From assembly GCF_009695545.1 (NCBI RefSeq), contig NZ_VUNS01000032.1, forward strand, positions 1 through 57,774: a DNA stretch of 57,774 bases, given 5' to 3'. The DNA is from Victivallis lenta (GTDB taxonomy: Bacteria; Verrucomicrobiota; Lentisphaeria; Victivallales; Victivallaceae). Both the position numbers and the translations under genes were made by a program. Below, in pieces: positions 35,435 to 43,579 of the stretch. How positions within the stretch are numbered: position 1 is the stretch's first letter; each line of letters opens with the position of its first letter. Under the pieces are notes generated by a model that was given only the letters and a program-made list of their open reading frames with translations, was not told the DNA's origin and made no database searches.

Positions 35435-35914
35435 TCAACGTTTCCGTGAAGTGTTTCCCGCTGTTTTTCTGGCTCCGCTTTTGACGGATCTTGCGCCGCT
35501 CTTCACTTTGGACTTCACCGCGGAGGCGGCTTTCTTCACCTTGCCTTTCACGGCTTTCATATCCGAACGGGCTTTTTTGTCGGCACGCCTGATATCTTTC
35601 TTGACTTCGGCCGTGTCAGGCGTTTTTTTTTCCGCCGATTTCACTTCGCCGTTTTTCCCGTCTTCGTCTTCTTCGGCGCCGTCTTCTTCCCCGCCGCCGT
35701 CGTCTTCTTCGTTGTCTTCGTCGCCCTCCTCTTCCTCGTCATCGTCCTCTTCTTCGCCCTCCCCTTCCTCCCCGTCTCCGTCGACGCCCCCTTTCCAGCC
35801 TTTCTTAAGCTCGTAGCCGGCGCTGCCGATGTATCTGGCGATTACCGGAATACGCTTGTAGCCGAAAAACAGAATCAACAGGATCACGGTCAGCAATAAT
35901 GTAAAAGCGGTCAT
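35435..35914 (-). CDS. TatA-like membrane protein with polyacidic linker and lysine-rich tail
   Basis: 159 residues from ATG 35914, which is 6 bases past GGAGGAGGAT. Residues 1-18 are one hydrophobic helix. FFGYKRIPVIARYIGSAGYE at 16-35 looks like the TatA hinge (Phe-Gly) and amphipathic helix. Residues about 44-88 are almost only Glu, Asp and Gly. About 95-159 are Lys/Ala/Ser-rich (KVKKAASAVKSKVKSGAR) like histone H1 or polyhydroxyalkanoate-associated tails. No tatC is near. True Tat function is doubtful because the tail is unlike that of ordinary TatA. It is the last gene of the amylase-proximal cluster. Confidence 0.7.
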   Translation of the reverse strand: MTAFTLLLTVILLILFFGYKRIPVIARYIGSAGYELKKGWKGGVDGDGEEGEGEEEDDDEEEEGDEDNEEDDGGGEEDGAEEDEDGKNGEVKSAEKKTPDTAEVKKDIRRADKKARSDMKAVKGKVKKAASAVKSKVKSGARSVKSGARKTAGNTSRKR

Positions 35915-36038
35915 AATCATATCCTCCTCCCGATATTTATGAATGATCCCGCACAGCCGGGAATGACGCCGCCGGGCCGGGCGCATTTCACAGCGGCCCG
36001 GCCCGGCGCCGCAGGCGATCACCTGCGGCCCCGAAACC

Positions 36039-36662
36039 TTACTTCACAACAACACGCTTGAAAGCAACGACTTCCTTGTCGCTGTCGCCGAAGACGGTCG
36101 CAGGCATGTTCTGAAGCACATCCTCCCAGGCTTCGCCGGTGGCGGTAAAGACCGCAACGCCGTCCTCGTCTTCGATCTCCTCGTCGAAGGTGGTGAAAGT
36201 CATCACCGGCGGCAGTTTCCTGTCTTTGAGGGCCTTGCCGAGATCCGGAGACGGATAGCGCAGTTGCAGCGTATCGCCGTGGAATTCGACTTTCGCCAGT
36301 GCATGGACCGGGAAGAGCATCAGCGCGGCAATACTCTTTTCCAGCCTGGAATCCGGCATCTCCTTCAGGATCGCGTCGACATACACGCCGTCGCCGACAC
36401 GGAAGAACTGCACGGCAAGCTTCGCCGTCTGGACCTGCTCGCGGCCGTCCACTTTGCGGGTTTCCCGCACAAGCACGGTTCCGTCCTTGTCGATCTGCAG
36501 ATTGACCGCCTCGTCGAGACCGCCCTGCGGCTCGGCATACCACTGGCCGACCAGCTGCGCCGGCACATCGATCTTGTTCTTGCCGGTGTAGAACGGTTTG
36601 GCGAAATAAGTCCGCGAACAGCCCGTCATTGCCACCGCCGCAAACGCACACATCAGCAACAT
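36039..36662 (-). CDS. Lipoprotein of unknown function
   Basis: 207 residues from ATG 36662. MLLMCAFAAVAMTGCSRTYF is a lipoprotein signal with Cys15. The mature part is beta-rich: LVGQWYAEPQGG, VNLQIDKDGTVLVRET, VGDGVYVDAIL and a C-terminal EVVAFKRVVVK. LVGQWY followed by a repeated strand pattern recalls lipocalin-like proteins measuring small lipids, but this is weak. No ribosome-binding site lies close to the ATG; GAGGAG is about 23 bases upstream, so a non-ATG start a few codons earlier is possible. Part of the six-gene cluster. Confidence 0.72.
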   Translation of the reverse strand: MLLMCAFAAVAMTGCSRTYFAKPFYTGKNKIDVPAQLVGQWYAEPQGGLDEAVNLQIDKDGTVLVRETRKVDGREQVQTAKLAVQFFRVGDGVYVDAILKEMPDSRLEKSIAALMLFPVHALAKVEFHGDTLQLRYPSPDLGKALKDRKLPPVMTFTTFDEEIEDEDGVAVFTATGEAWEDVLQNMPATVFGDSDKEVVAFKRVVVK

Positions 36663-36788
36663 TGTGATTTTTCCCGTCTTTGTTTCTCCTCTTTTGTATT
36701 TCGATGGTCTTCTCCTCAGGAAAAACGCCCGGATGTCGCGGGCCCCTTCCCCCATACACTTCCCCGGCGCCTGAACCGGGGCGAAAAG

Positions 36789-36956
36789 CTACTCTTCCGC
36801 CAACTCCTGCCGCAGCAGGGCGCTCCTGCTCAAGCGGCATGACGCAATGCGGCGCGCCGCTCCGGAAGAACCGTGTTCCGGCCTGTTTCCGGCCGGCCGA
36901 TGCGGTCTTTTTCCGTAAGGAGCTTTTTCGACGTAATCCTTATATGTCTTACCCAT
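36789..36956 (-). CDS. Small basic protein
   Basis: 55 residues from ATG 36956, with GGAG 8 bases upstream. MGKTYKDYVEKAPYGKRPHR begins the chain, which is Arg-, Ala- and His-rich with no hydrophobic segment. The strong ribosome-binding site and its place between two genes of the cluster argue that it is real. I do not recognise it. Confidence 0.5.
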   Translation of the reverse strand: MGKTYKDYVEKAPYGKRPHRPAGNRPEHGSSGAARRIASCRLSRSALLRQELAEE

Positions 36957-36999
36957 TTTCTGCTCTCCTTGCCTGAATGGAATCATTGACTTTATGCAG

Positions 37000-37356
37000 T
37001 TACCGCAGCAGCACGGCGGCGGCCGTCGCAGCCGGCGCGGCGCTCCCCGAACTGAACAGCGCAATGCCGAACAGCAGGCCGAGCAGGAAAGTTATGATAA
37101 AGGCCAGCACGTAGGCAAGCAGAACCGTCAGAATGGCGCTGCCCCACGACATTTTCCCCCAGTAGACCAGCAGAAACAGCACGACGATCAGGCCGATCAG
37201 AAAGCCCACCGCGGGAATCGCCGAGCAGATCGAGCCGATCAGCGCGATCACGAACAGCGTTCCGTAGGAGGTTTTGTTGCCGGTAATCCGGGTCGCAAGG
37301 TAGAAAAACAACGCCTGAACGGCAAGCGCGACGACAAACGACAGTAAAGAAATCAT
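37000..37356 (-). CDS. Four-helix inner-membrane protein
   Basis: 118 residues with GAGG about 8 bases before the ATG. Four hydrophobic segments at about 2-20, 32-50, 54-68 and 76-100 (LLSFVVALAVQALFFYLA, GTLFVIALIGSICSAIPAV, FLIGLIVVLFLLVYWG, AILTVLLAYVLAFIITFLL). There is no charged pore motif or catalytic residue. It resembles generic DUF-type small membrane proteins. It lies 14 bases after the CBM48 gene in the same transcript. Confidence 0.75.
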   Translation of the reverse strand: MISLLSFVVALAVQALFFYLATRITGNKTSYGTLFVIALIGSICSAIPAVGFLIGLIVVLFLLVYWGKMSWGSAILTVLLAYVLAFIITFLLGLLFGIALFSSGSAAPAATAAAVLLR

Positions 37357-37369
37357 AACGACAGCCTCC

Positions 37370-37666
37370 TCAGTTTTCCGTTTCTTCCACTTTAAGCACG
37401 TTGTTCAGCGTGCCCATTCCGTTGACGGTGATGTCCGAATTGTCCAGGTCGAGCATCCAGTTGCCGTTGACGATGAACTTATACTGGTAGACGCCCGGTT
37501 CCAGCTCGACTTCAGCTTCGAAATTTCCGTTCCCGTCATCCTTCAGCGGAATTTCCCTTTCCCGCCAGCCGGTGAAGCAGCCGGCAAGATAAACCTCGCT
37601 GCCGGGAGCGGCCTGAACGGTGAACTTTCTCTTGAGTCCTGAATGTTTCTTTGCGGCGACAGACAT
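37370..37666 (-). CDS. Stand-alone CBM48 / AMPK-type glycogen-binding domain protein
   Basis: 98 residues from ATG 37666, with GGAGG 8 bases upstream. The sequence RKFTVQAAPGSEVYLAGCFT followed by GWREREIPLKDDGNGNFEAE and then GVYQYKFIVNGNWMLD is a complete glycogen-binding beta-sandwich, with the Trp and Lys/Asn of the sugar site. Nothing else is attached, whereas CBM48 normally precedes a GH13 enzyme. The downstream transcript has an alpha-amylase upstream of it (38199-39644), which supports an alpha-glucan function. Likely cytoplasmic. Confidence 0.88.
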   Translation of the reverse strand: MSVAAKKHSGLKRKFTVQAAPGSEVYLAGCFTGWREREIPLKDDGNGNFEAEVELEPGVYQYKFIVNGNWMLDLDNSDITVNGMGTLNNVLKVEETEN

Positions 37667-37690
37667 ATTTGTTTCCTCCTCTTCCAATGG

Positions 37691-38059
37691 TTATTTGACA
37701 CGGCCGATTTCGGTATTGTCGGCTTTCCGGTCCTGAAGGGCCGGAACCGGATTCTCCGCCTCCTCCGAGCGATAATCCCTGCCGTTCTTCCCGATATACT
37801 GCCAGTTGACCTGCTTTTGCTGTTCCTGTTCGTTGCGGCGGACTTCCGCCAGGTCGCGGCGAAGGTCGTTATTGCCGCAGTTGCGATGGAAATTGTGCTG
37901 GAACATCACGGATTCCACCTCAATGCCGTTCATCAGGATGATCCGGCATTTCGTGTGCGGGTCCACGGTGTTCTTGTCGTACGGCGCGGCGTACAGCGTT
38001 TTCCAGTCCATCGGATAATTCTTGATGCTCTTCGGTTTCTCTTCAAACGGATTCATCAT
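37691..38059 (-). CDS. Hypothetical soluble protein of the amylase-proximal cluster
   Basis: 122 residues with GGAGG 6 bases before a tandem ATG. The N-terminal half is beta-rich (YAAPYDKNTVDPHTKCRIILMNGIEVE) with FQHNFHRNC next to it. The C-terminal half is charged and helical (LRRDLAEVRRNEQEQQKQV). Two Cys and three His lie close together in the middle, which could bind a metal. No family is recognised. It is the first gene of the six-gene cluster, 25 bases from the CBM48 gene. Confidence 0.65.
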   Translation of the reverse strand: MMNPFEEKPKSIKNYPMDWKTLYAAPYDKNTVDPHTKCRIILMNGIEVESVMFQHNFHRNCGNNDLRRDLAEVRRNEQEQQKQVNWQYIGKNGRDYRSEEAENPVPALQDRKADNTEIGRVK

Positions 38060-38198
38060 TCTGCACCTCCTCTATTGTGCATGAATACAAATTTACCCTT
38101 TCCTCAACAGGATAAATTTCTCTCTTGAAAGCAGTGGGGGTCCGGTTGGAAGCAGTCAGTCACCGGAGAATCTCCCCGTCACCCCGGCGGAAACGGAT

Positions 38199-39644
38199 TT
38201 ACTGCCTGACCCAGACCGACACCGAGCCGCCGTTGCAGCGGAATTCGGCGCTGCCGTCGTCATCGATGACGACGGTCTCTTCCCGGTTGCCGGTGATGTC
38301 GCGGAAAGTCGCTCCCCGGAACTTCTCCCCGACATACATGCGCTTGCTTCCTTCTCCGCCGTTGGTCATGACGCAGGCGAGGCCGGAATTTTCATGCCAG
38401 TCGTCGCCCTCGCGCGTCCAGCCGATCGTATTCGCGTGGTCGAAGTAATCGTTCTGCCTGCCGTACGCGCAGCGTCTCCGGGCTTCAAGCAGCGGGAGCA
38501 GCCCGGGGCGCATATCCGGAATTTCATCGTGGGGAATTCCATACCAGTCGCCGTAGAAAACACACGGATACCCCTCCTGACGCAGCAGGATCAGCGCATA
38601 CGCAAGCTGGCGGAACCAGCCCTGCACCCACGATTCGAGCGACTGCCCGGGCTGGCTGTCATGATTATCCACGAAAGTGACGGACTTGGCCGGATTGTCT
38701 TTCGTCAGCGTATTGTCGAAGATGGTCCGCATATCGAACTTGTTTCCCTCGTTCGAAGCCTTCAGGAAATTGTAATGCAGCGGCACATCGAACAGCGACA
38801 GCGCGCCGACCGTGGTATCGAGGTAATGCTTCAGCGCATCCAGATCCGGACTCCAGTACTCCCCGACCGTGAACAGCTCTTCGCGTTCCTTTCGGCGCAA
38901 TGCATCGAGCCAGTCGTGATAGAAGGTAAATTCCATATGCTTGACCGCGTCGAGACGGAAACCGTCTACATCGGTCTTCTCAAGAAACCATTTTCCCCAG
39001 CGGGTCAGCTCTTCGATGACCTCCGGGTTATTCAGGTCCACATCCGCGCCCATCAGGTAATCGTAGTTGCCGTTCTCGCGGTCGACGTTCTCCTGCCACT
39101 CCTTGCCGCGGAATTTGAAAACGCCGTTGTCGTCGTGCTTCGCATCATGGTCGACCGCGATGAAATGGTTCCAGTGCCATTCGAAATCGGAATATTTTTT
39201 GTTGCGGCCCGGAAACATGAAGTGCGTGTACGCTTCGATCTTCCTGCTCCGCTCCCCGAGCTGCTCTTCGCGATTGTCGGGCTTGTACTCTTTGGCCATC
39301 GCCTCTTCGGCTTCGTCCCCGCCCATCCGGTGATCCAGGACGATATCGGCGTAGACCTGCAGGCCGCTCTCGTGGCAGGCCCGGATTGCGGCAAGCAGCT
39401 CTTTCAGGGTTCCGTACCTGGTCGGGACGGAGCCTTTCTGGTCGAATTCGCCGAGGTCATACAGATCATAAACCGCATAACCGACGTCCTCCGCTCCGGA
39501 ATTTCCCTTGTAACAGGGCGGAATCCAGACGCCCGTAATTCCCGCCGAAGCCAGCTCCGGCGCCTCCTTCTCCAGTTGCTTCCACAGCATTCCGGACGGC
39601 AGATACCATTCGAAATACTGCATCATCGTACCGTTTCCGCTCAT
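38199..39644 (-). CDS. Cytoplasmic alpha-amylase, GH13
   Basis: 481 residues from ATG 39644 with AGGAGG 5 bases upstream. GH13 regions: ADIVLDHRMG (I), DGFRLDAVKH (II, Asp nucleophile), FTVGEYW (III, Glu acid/base) and FVDNHDSQPGQ (IV). MMQYFEWYLPSG at the start and FYGDWYGIP are typical of the GH13_5 liquefying or cytosolic amylases. There is no signal peptide. It degrades starch or glycogen inside the cell. The next gene on this strand starts 140 bases downstream, so a shared transcript with the six-gene cluster is possible but not proven. Confidence 0.94.
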   Translation of the reverse strand: MSGNGTMMQYFEWYLPSGMLWKQLEKEAPELASAGITGVWIPPCYKGNSGAEDVGYAVYDLYDLGEFDQKGSVPTRYGTLKELLAAIRACHESGLQVYADIVLDHRMGGDEAEEAMAKEYKPDNREEQLGERSRKIEAYTHFMFPGRNKKYSDFEWHWNHFIAVDHDAKHDDNGVFKFRGKEWQENVDRENGNYDYLMGADVDLNNPEVIEELTRWGKWFLEKTDVDGFRLDAVKHMEFTFYHDWLDALRRKEREELFTVGEYWSPDLDALKHYLDTTVGALSLFDVPLHYNFLKASNEGNKFDMRTIFDNTLTKDNPAKSVTFVDNHDSQPGQSLESWVQGWFRQLAYALILLRQEGYPCVFYGDWYGIPHDEIPDMRPGLLPLLEARRRCAYGRQNDYFDHANTIGWTREGDDWHENSGLACVMTNGGEGSKRMYVGEKFRGATFRDITGNREETVVIDDDGSAEFRCNGGSVSVWVRQ

Positions 39645-39725
39645 GTTCTCCTCCTCATGGCGTTCTCTGAACCGGACGCTCTCCACTTCATCCGGATCAG
39701 GTGGCTGCAAGTATTTGCATTAATT

Positions 39726-39754
39726 ATTATACACAAGGAAACAAAACAATTCAA
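39726..39754 (-). promoter_or_regulatory. Promoter of the alpha-amylase gene
   Basis: On the minus strand TTGAAT (39754-39749) and TATAAT (39731-39726) are 17 bases apart. The start codon is about 80 bases downstream, leaving a leader of some 70 bases in which I see no riboswitch-like structure. Confidence 0.55.
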
Positions 39755-40231
39755 ACGTGTTTTTATCAAAAACAAGACAAAATATCATAATCAGTTGATT
39801 ATAAACACAAAAAAATCAAACCTTAAACTAAAAAAGAGTTTTCCGGGCGGAATATCCTCTTATTTTTCGCCAAAGAAGCAAATAGTTATTTTTATCATAT
39901 ATATCCCGACACTGCCGCCGGCTCCGGCCCTTCCATGTTTCCGGCGCCGTGATGATTACAGGTGCAGACAGCCGCCGGCGCCTGCCGCGGGGAGCTTTCA
40001 GAACGGAAGGAAAATCGACTTTCCCGCCGGATTCCACGGTTGCGGCAAAAGCGGGGATGTTGTTGAAATGGGGCGGAGAGTATGGAGCGGCCGACGGGCG
40101 GCGGCTCAGAATAAGGCGGATTCCCGGTGCCGTATTTGACAATAGTGCAAACTCCGCCTGCTGTCGCGCTCCGTCCGGTCCGGCGATCACCTGTGCCGAG
40201 GTTCGGACGGCGGCATTCCTGTTCCGCGGCG
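39755..40231. other. Intergenic stretch without a supported gene
   Basis: About 480 bases between the amylase promoter and the AraC stop. The first 150 bases are AT-rich; the rest is GC-rich. The frame at 39828-40457 overlaps the AraC gene on the same strand and has no family features. I see nothing else I can support. Confidence 0.4.
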
Positions 40232-41179
40232 TCATATGTCGCCGATTTCCTCCAGGGTCTGCATGCCGTGAATGACCTGCCGGGGGCCGTGCGCCTGAGC
40301 ACGGTAGTTTTTCGGGGAAACACCGACCTGCCTGCGGAATTGCCGCGAAAAATAGAGCGAGTCGGAAAAGCCGGTCGCCGCCGCGATTTCGCCGATGTTC
40401 ATATCGGAACGGATCAGGAACTCCATCGCCTTGCGAATCCGCAGATTGAGCAGCCATTGCATCGGAGAGGTTTTCATCTCCTCGCGGAACTTCCGGAAAA
40501 ACGAACTTTCCGACAAATTGGCCAGCCGCGCCAGCCTGGGCAGGCTGATCTCCTCCTGATAATTGCGGCGCATGAACGCAACCGCAATTCCGATGTCGCT
40601 GTTGAAACGCTCCCTCTCCACATAGCTGCAGGATTTGCGCAGCACCAGCACCAGCAGATTCAGCAGATGCGAGATCAGCAGAAGCTCCGCGCCGACACTC
40701 CGCTGCCGGCTTTCCATCGCCATCGCGTGCAGCAGGATATCGAGTTCCGCGAGCGTGGCGGAGTCCACGCAGAGTTCACGGCGTTCCTCCGCCGGACAAA
40801 AGAGCAGCGGGTAGCCGGCCAGTCCGCTCAGGGATTTCCGGTAGGGGCGCAGAATCTGCGAGTCGAACATGAAATTCATCAGCGTCAGCGGCTCGGAATA
40901 CTCATAGGCATGGCTTTCGCCCGGATGAAGCAGAAAAACGCTGCCGGGGCGCAGCGGCAGTTTCTGGCTGTCGGTCAGGTGGGTCCCGGCGCCGCGCAGA
41001 ACGACCGCAAGCTCATAAAAGTTATGCTTGTGATACTGCGTGTGGGACAGTTCCTTTTCCCAGTCGTTCATAAAATGAACCGATTTCAGCGCCGTGGCGT
41101 GATAGCCTCCGGAATAAGCCTTGAGCTTCAGACAGTAAATCGACGGGGCGCGCTTTCCGGTTTTGCCAGGAAAATCCAT
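40232..41179 (-). CDS. AraC-family transcriptional regulator with cupin sensor
   Basis: 315 residues. About 35-120 form an AraC-type cupin (HTQYHKHNFYELAVVLRGAG, LRPGSVFLLHPGESHAYEY). About 205-300 hold two helix-turn-helix motifs: LPRLARLANLSESSFFRKFR and IGEIAAATGFSDSLYFSRQF, then VGVSPKNYR. The ATG lacks a good ribosome-binding site, so the start is uncertain. It is divergent from the symporter gene (146 bases between starts), which leads the large rhamnoside locus, and would control it. Confidence 0.9.
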   Translation of the reverse strand: MDFPGKTGKRAPSIYCLKLKAYSGGYHATALKSVHFMNDWEKELSHTQYHKHNFYELAVVLRGAGTHLTDSQKLPLRPGSVFLLHPGESHAYEYSEPLTLMNFMFDSQILRPYRKSLSGLAGYPLLFCPAEERRELCVDSATLAELDILLHAMAMESRQRSVGAELLLISHLLNLLVLVLRKSCSYVERERFNSDIGIAVAFMRRNYQEEISLPRLARLANLSESSFFRKFREEMKTSPMQWLLNLRIRKAMEFLIRSDMNIGEIAAATGFSDSLYFSRQFRRQVGVSPKNYRAQAHGPRQVIHGMQTLEEIGDI

Positions 41180-41198
41180 GTTTTTAAGAGTATCGTGT

Positions 41199-41227
41199 TT
41201 GTGTTTCTTCTGGTCTCACGGTACAAT
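41199..41227 (+). promoter_or_regulatory. Promoter of the symporter gene
   Basis: TTGTGT (41199-41204) and TACAAT (41222-41227) are spaced by 17 bases, about 100 bases before the symporter ATG and inside the divergent region shared with the AraC gene. Confidence 0.5.
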
Positions 41228-41325
41228 ATAGCCCGTAATCAAACCAATTGCAAACAGTTTCACGAACACGTCATCCGGCCGGAAGACCGGAACGGCGGAA
41301 AACCAAATCGGAAAGGAGCCCCTCC

Positions 41326-43398
41326 ATGCAACTGCTCGACTGGGGAATTGTCGGAGCTTTGCTGCTCATACTGACGGCCACACTGATCATCAGCCGGCGC
41401 CAGGTCAAAAGCACGGCGGATTTTCTTGCCGCCAACCGCTGCGCGGGCCGGTATCTGCTGGCCGTCACAGACGGCATCGCCGGCATCGGCGCGATTTCGA
41501 TCATCGCGACATTCGAACAGTATTATATCGCGGGATTCTCCCCGGTCTGGTGGGGATTTCTTTCCGGGCCGATCGCCCTGCTCATGTCGATCTGCGGCTG
41601 GGTTTATTACCGCTTCAGGGAGACGCGCTGCTTTACGATGGCGCAATTTTTCGAGGTGCGCTACAGCCGCCGCTTCCGGGTGTTCAGCGGAATGCTGGGA
41701 TGGCTCTCCGGCGTGCTGAACTACGGGATATTCCCGTCGGTTTCGGTCAAATTCTTCATGTTTTTCTGCAGGCTGCCCGACAGCTTCCAGATCGCCGGGA
41801 TTCCCTTTGTTTTCAGTACCTATGTGTGTTTGCTCCTTTTCGTCATCTCGCTCGGCGTCACGTTCGCCATCTGCGGCGGACAGCTTGCGATCATGCTGAC
41901 CGACTTCATCCAGGGAACGTTCTGCAACCTCGTCTTCCTGGTCCTGATGATCTTCATGGTCATGCAGTTCAACTGGGAGACGATTTTCGAGACGCTGACC
42001 GTGCATGCGGCGGAGAATCCGGGGCAGTCGCTTTTCAACCCCTTCGACACGACCGGAATCCGGGATTTCAACATCTGGTTCTTCCTGATGGGCATTGTGC
42101 TGGTGGTGCTGACCAGCGGCACCTGGCAGGGACAGTCGGGCTATGCGGCCGCCGCCAAAAGCGCGCACGAAGCGAAAATGGCGCGTTTTCTCGGAGTGTG
42201 GCGGCAGCTGGTGCAGTGGGCTTTGCTGCTTTTCATCCCGATTTGCGCCTTCACTTTCTTCAACAGCCCGCAATACGCCGACAGCGCGCAGACGGTTGCG
42301 GAAACACTCGGAACGCTTCACGGACAGGAGGCCAGCCAGGCGCGCGTGCCGCTGTTCCTCTCCCATATCCTGCCGCCCGGACTGCTCGGGCTGTTTGCGG
42401 CGCTGATGCTGGCGGCGATGCTGTCGACCGACGACTCCTATATGCACAGCTGGGGCTCCATCTTCGTGCAGGATGTGATCATGCCCTTCCGCAAGAAACC
42501 GTTCACTGAAAAACAGCATATCCTGCTGCTGCGGCTGTCGATCGTCTTCGTCGGAATCTTCGCTTTCTTCTTCAGCTGGCTCTTCAAGCAGACCGAATAC
42601 ATTCTGCTTTTTTTCCAGATCACCGGCGCGATTTTCACGGGCGGCGCGGGCGCGGTGCTGATCGGCGGCCTGTACAGCCGGAGCGGTTCGACGCTCGGCG
42701 CCTGGGTGGCGATGATCCTCGGCTCGGGGCTGGCGCTCGGCAGCATCGCGCTGCAGCAGTGCTGGCCGGCCCTCGCTCCGGCAGTGGCCGAATATGTGCC
42801 GGACTCCGCTGCACAGTGGCTGCTTGCCCGCCGGGAACGCTTCCCGGTCAACAGCCAGATCCTCGCATTTGCGATCACCCTGACCGGATTCGCAAGCTAT
42901 TTCATCGTTTCGTATATCGACCGCAAGGTGCACGGCACGAAATATTTCAATCTTGAGAAGATGCTCCACCGCGGCAAGTACGACCTCTCCGGCGAACACC
43001 GGGAGGTATGGTCCGCCGGCAGGATCTGGAAGATTTTCGGGCTGACCGACGAATTCACCCGTTTCGACCGCCTGCTCTTCTTCGCGTCGCTCCTGTGGAC
43101 TTTGCTCTGGACGGCCGCTTTTGTCGCCGGAACGCTCGGCCACTTCGTTTTCGGCTGGCAGCCGCTGCACTGGCTGCGGCTGTGGCGGGGATATGTGATG
43201 CTGGGCTTCGGGCTCGGAATCGGCACAACCATATGGTTCCTGATCGGAGGTTCCGCCGATGTGGTGAAGCTGTTCCGCGCGCTGCGCACCCGGAAGCGCA
43301 ACGACGCGGACGACGGACGGGTCGTCGACGGCCGCAACGCCGGAGAGGAAATTTCCGCCGGCGGCACGGAAACGGCAACGGGTTCCTCCGGTGATTGA
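41326..43398 (+). CDS. Sodium/solute symporter (SSF family), probable sugar importer
   Basis: 690 residues from ATG 41326, with AAAGGAG 7 bases upstream. Some 13-14 hydrophobic helices. SSF features include the first helix MQLLDWGIVGALLLILTATL, ISIIATFEQYYIAG, the GTWQGQSGYAAAAKSAHEAK region and LAAMLSTDDSYMHSWGSIFVQD, with Ser/Thr residues of the sodium site. A long cytoplasmic tail follows. The family carries Na+ with sugars, acids or amino acids. Neighbouring rhamnosidases suggest a rhamnose-containing oligosaccharide or rhamnose, but the substrate is not readable. Confidence 0.9.
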   Translation: MQLLDWGIVGALLLILTATLIISRRQVKSTADFLAANRCAGRYLLAVTDGIAGIGAISIIATFEQYYIAGFSPVWWGFLSGPIALLMSICGWVYYRFRETRCFTMAQFFEVRYSRRFRVFSGMLGWLSGVLNYGIFPSVSVKFFMFFCRLPDSFQIAGIPFVFSTYVCLLLFVISLGVTFAICGGQLAIMLTDFIQGTFCNLVFLVLMIFMVMQFNWETIFETLTVHAAENPGQSLFNPFDTTGIRDFNIWFFLMGIVLVVLTSGTWQGQSGYAAAAKSAHEAKMARFLGVWRQLVQWALLLFIPICAFTFFNSPQYADSAQTVAETLGTLHGQEASQARVPLFLSHILPPGLLGLFAALMLAAMLSTDDSYMHSWGSIFVQDVIMPFRKKPFTEKQHILLLRLSIVFVGIFAFFFSWLFKQTEYILLFFQITGAIFTGGAGAVLIGGLYSRSGSTLGAWVAMILGSGLALGSIALQQCWPALAPAVAEYVPDSAAQWLLARRERFPVNSQILAFAITLTGFASYFIVSYIDRKVHGTKYFNLEKMLHRGKYDLSGEHREVWSAGRIWKIFGLTDEFTRFDRLLFFASLLWTLLWTAAFVAGTLGHFVFGWQPLHWLRLWRGYVMLGFGLGIGTTIWFLIGGSADVVKLFRALRTRKRNDADDGRVVDGRNAGEEISAGGTETATGSSGD

Positions 43399-43403
43399 AC
43401 GTC

Positions 43404-43429
43404 CCGGGCCGGCAAACCTGCCGGCCCGG
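43404..43429 (+). terminator. Strong GC hairpin after the symporter gene, without T-run
   Basis: CCGGGCCGGCA and TGCCGGCCCGG form a perfect 11-bp stem with loop AACC, 6 bases after the symporter stop. No U-tract follows, so it may slow or process the transcript rather than end it alone. A new promoter follows at 43482. Confidence 0.5.
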
Positions 43430-43481
43430 AGCAGAACATTTCCAATTGGCAGAAAAATCCATATTTATGAAAGGATAACAC

Positions 43482-43510
43482 TTGTTGTCAGATTGATCTC
43501 ATAGTATAAT
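43482..43510 (+). promoter_or_regulatory. Promoter of the pseudopilin-led rhamnoside operon
   Basis: TTGTTG (43482-43487) and TATAAT (43505-43510) have a 17-base spacer, about 70 bases before the pseudopilin ATG. With the hairpin at 43404 it separates the symporter transcript from the enzyme operon. Confidence 0.6.
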
Positions 43511-43579
43511 ATGATTGTCGTGCAATTGATCCGTCAAGTCTATCGACTCTTTGATAAAAGTCAGAAAGGAACATCCACC

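Noticed and set aside
35640-35790. Pyrimidine-rich tract as a triplex-forming signal
   Set aside because: It is interrupted by many G residues and is explained by codons for the Asp/Glu block on the other strand.
39828-40457. 209-codon frame overlapping the AraC 3' end
   Set aside because: No recognisable sequence and it overlaps a clear AraC gene in another frame of the same strand.
41260-43170. 636-codon minus frame opposite the symporter gene
   Set aside because: The symporter has membrane segments, a ribosome-binding site and family motifs; the opposite frame is low-complexity charged sequence.
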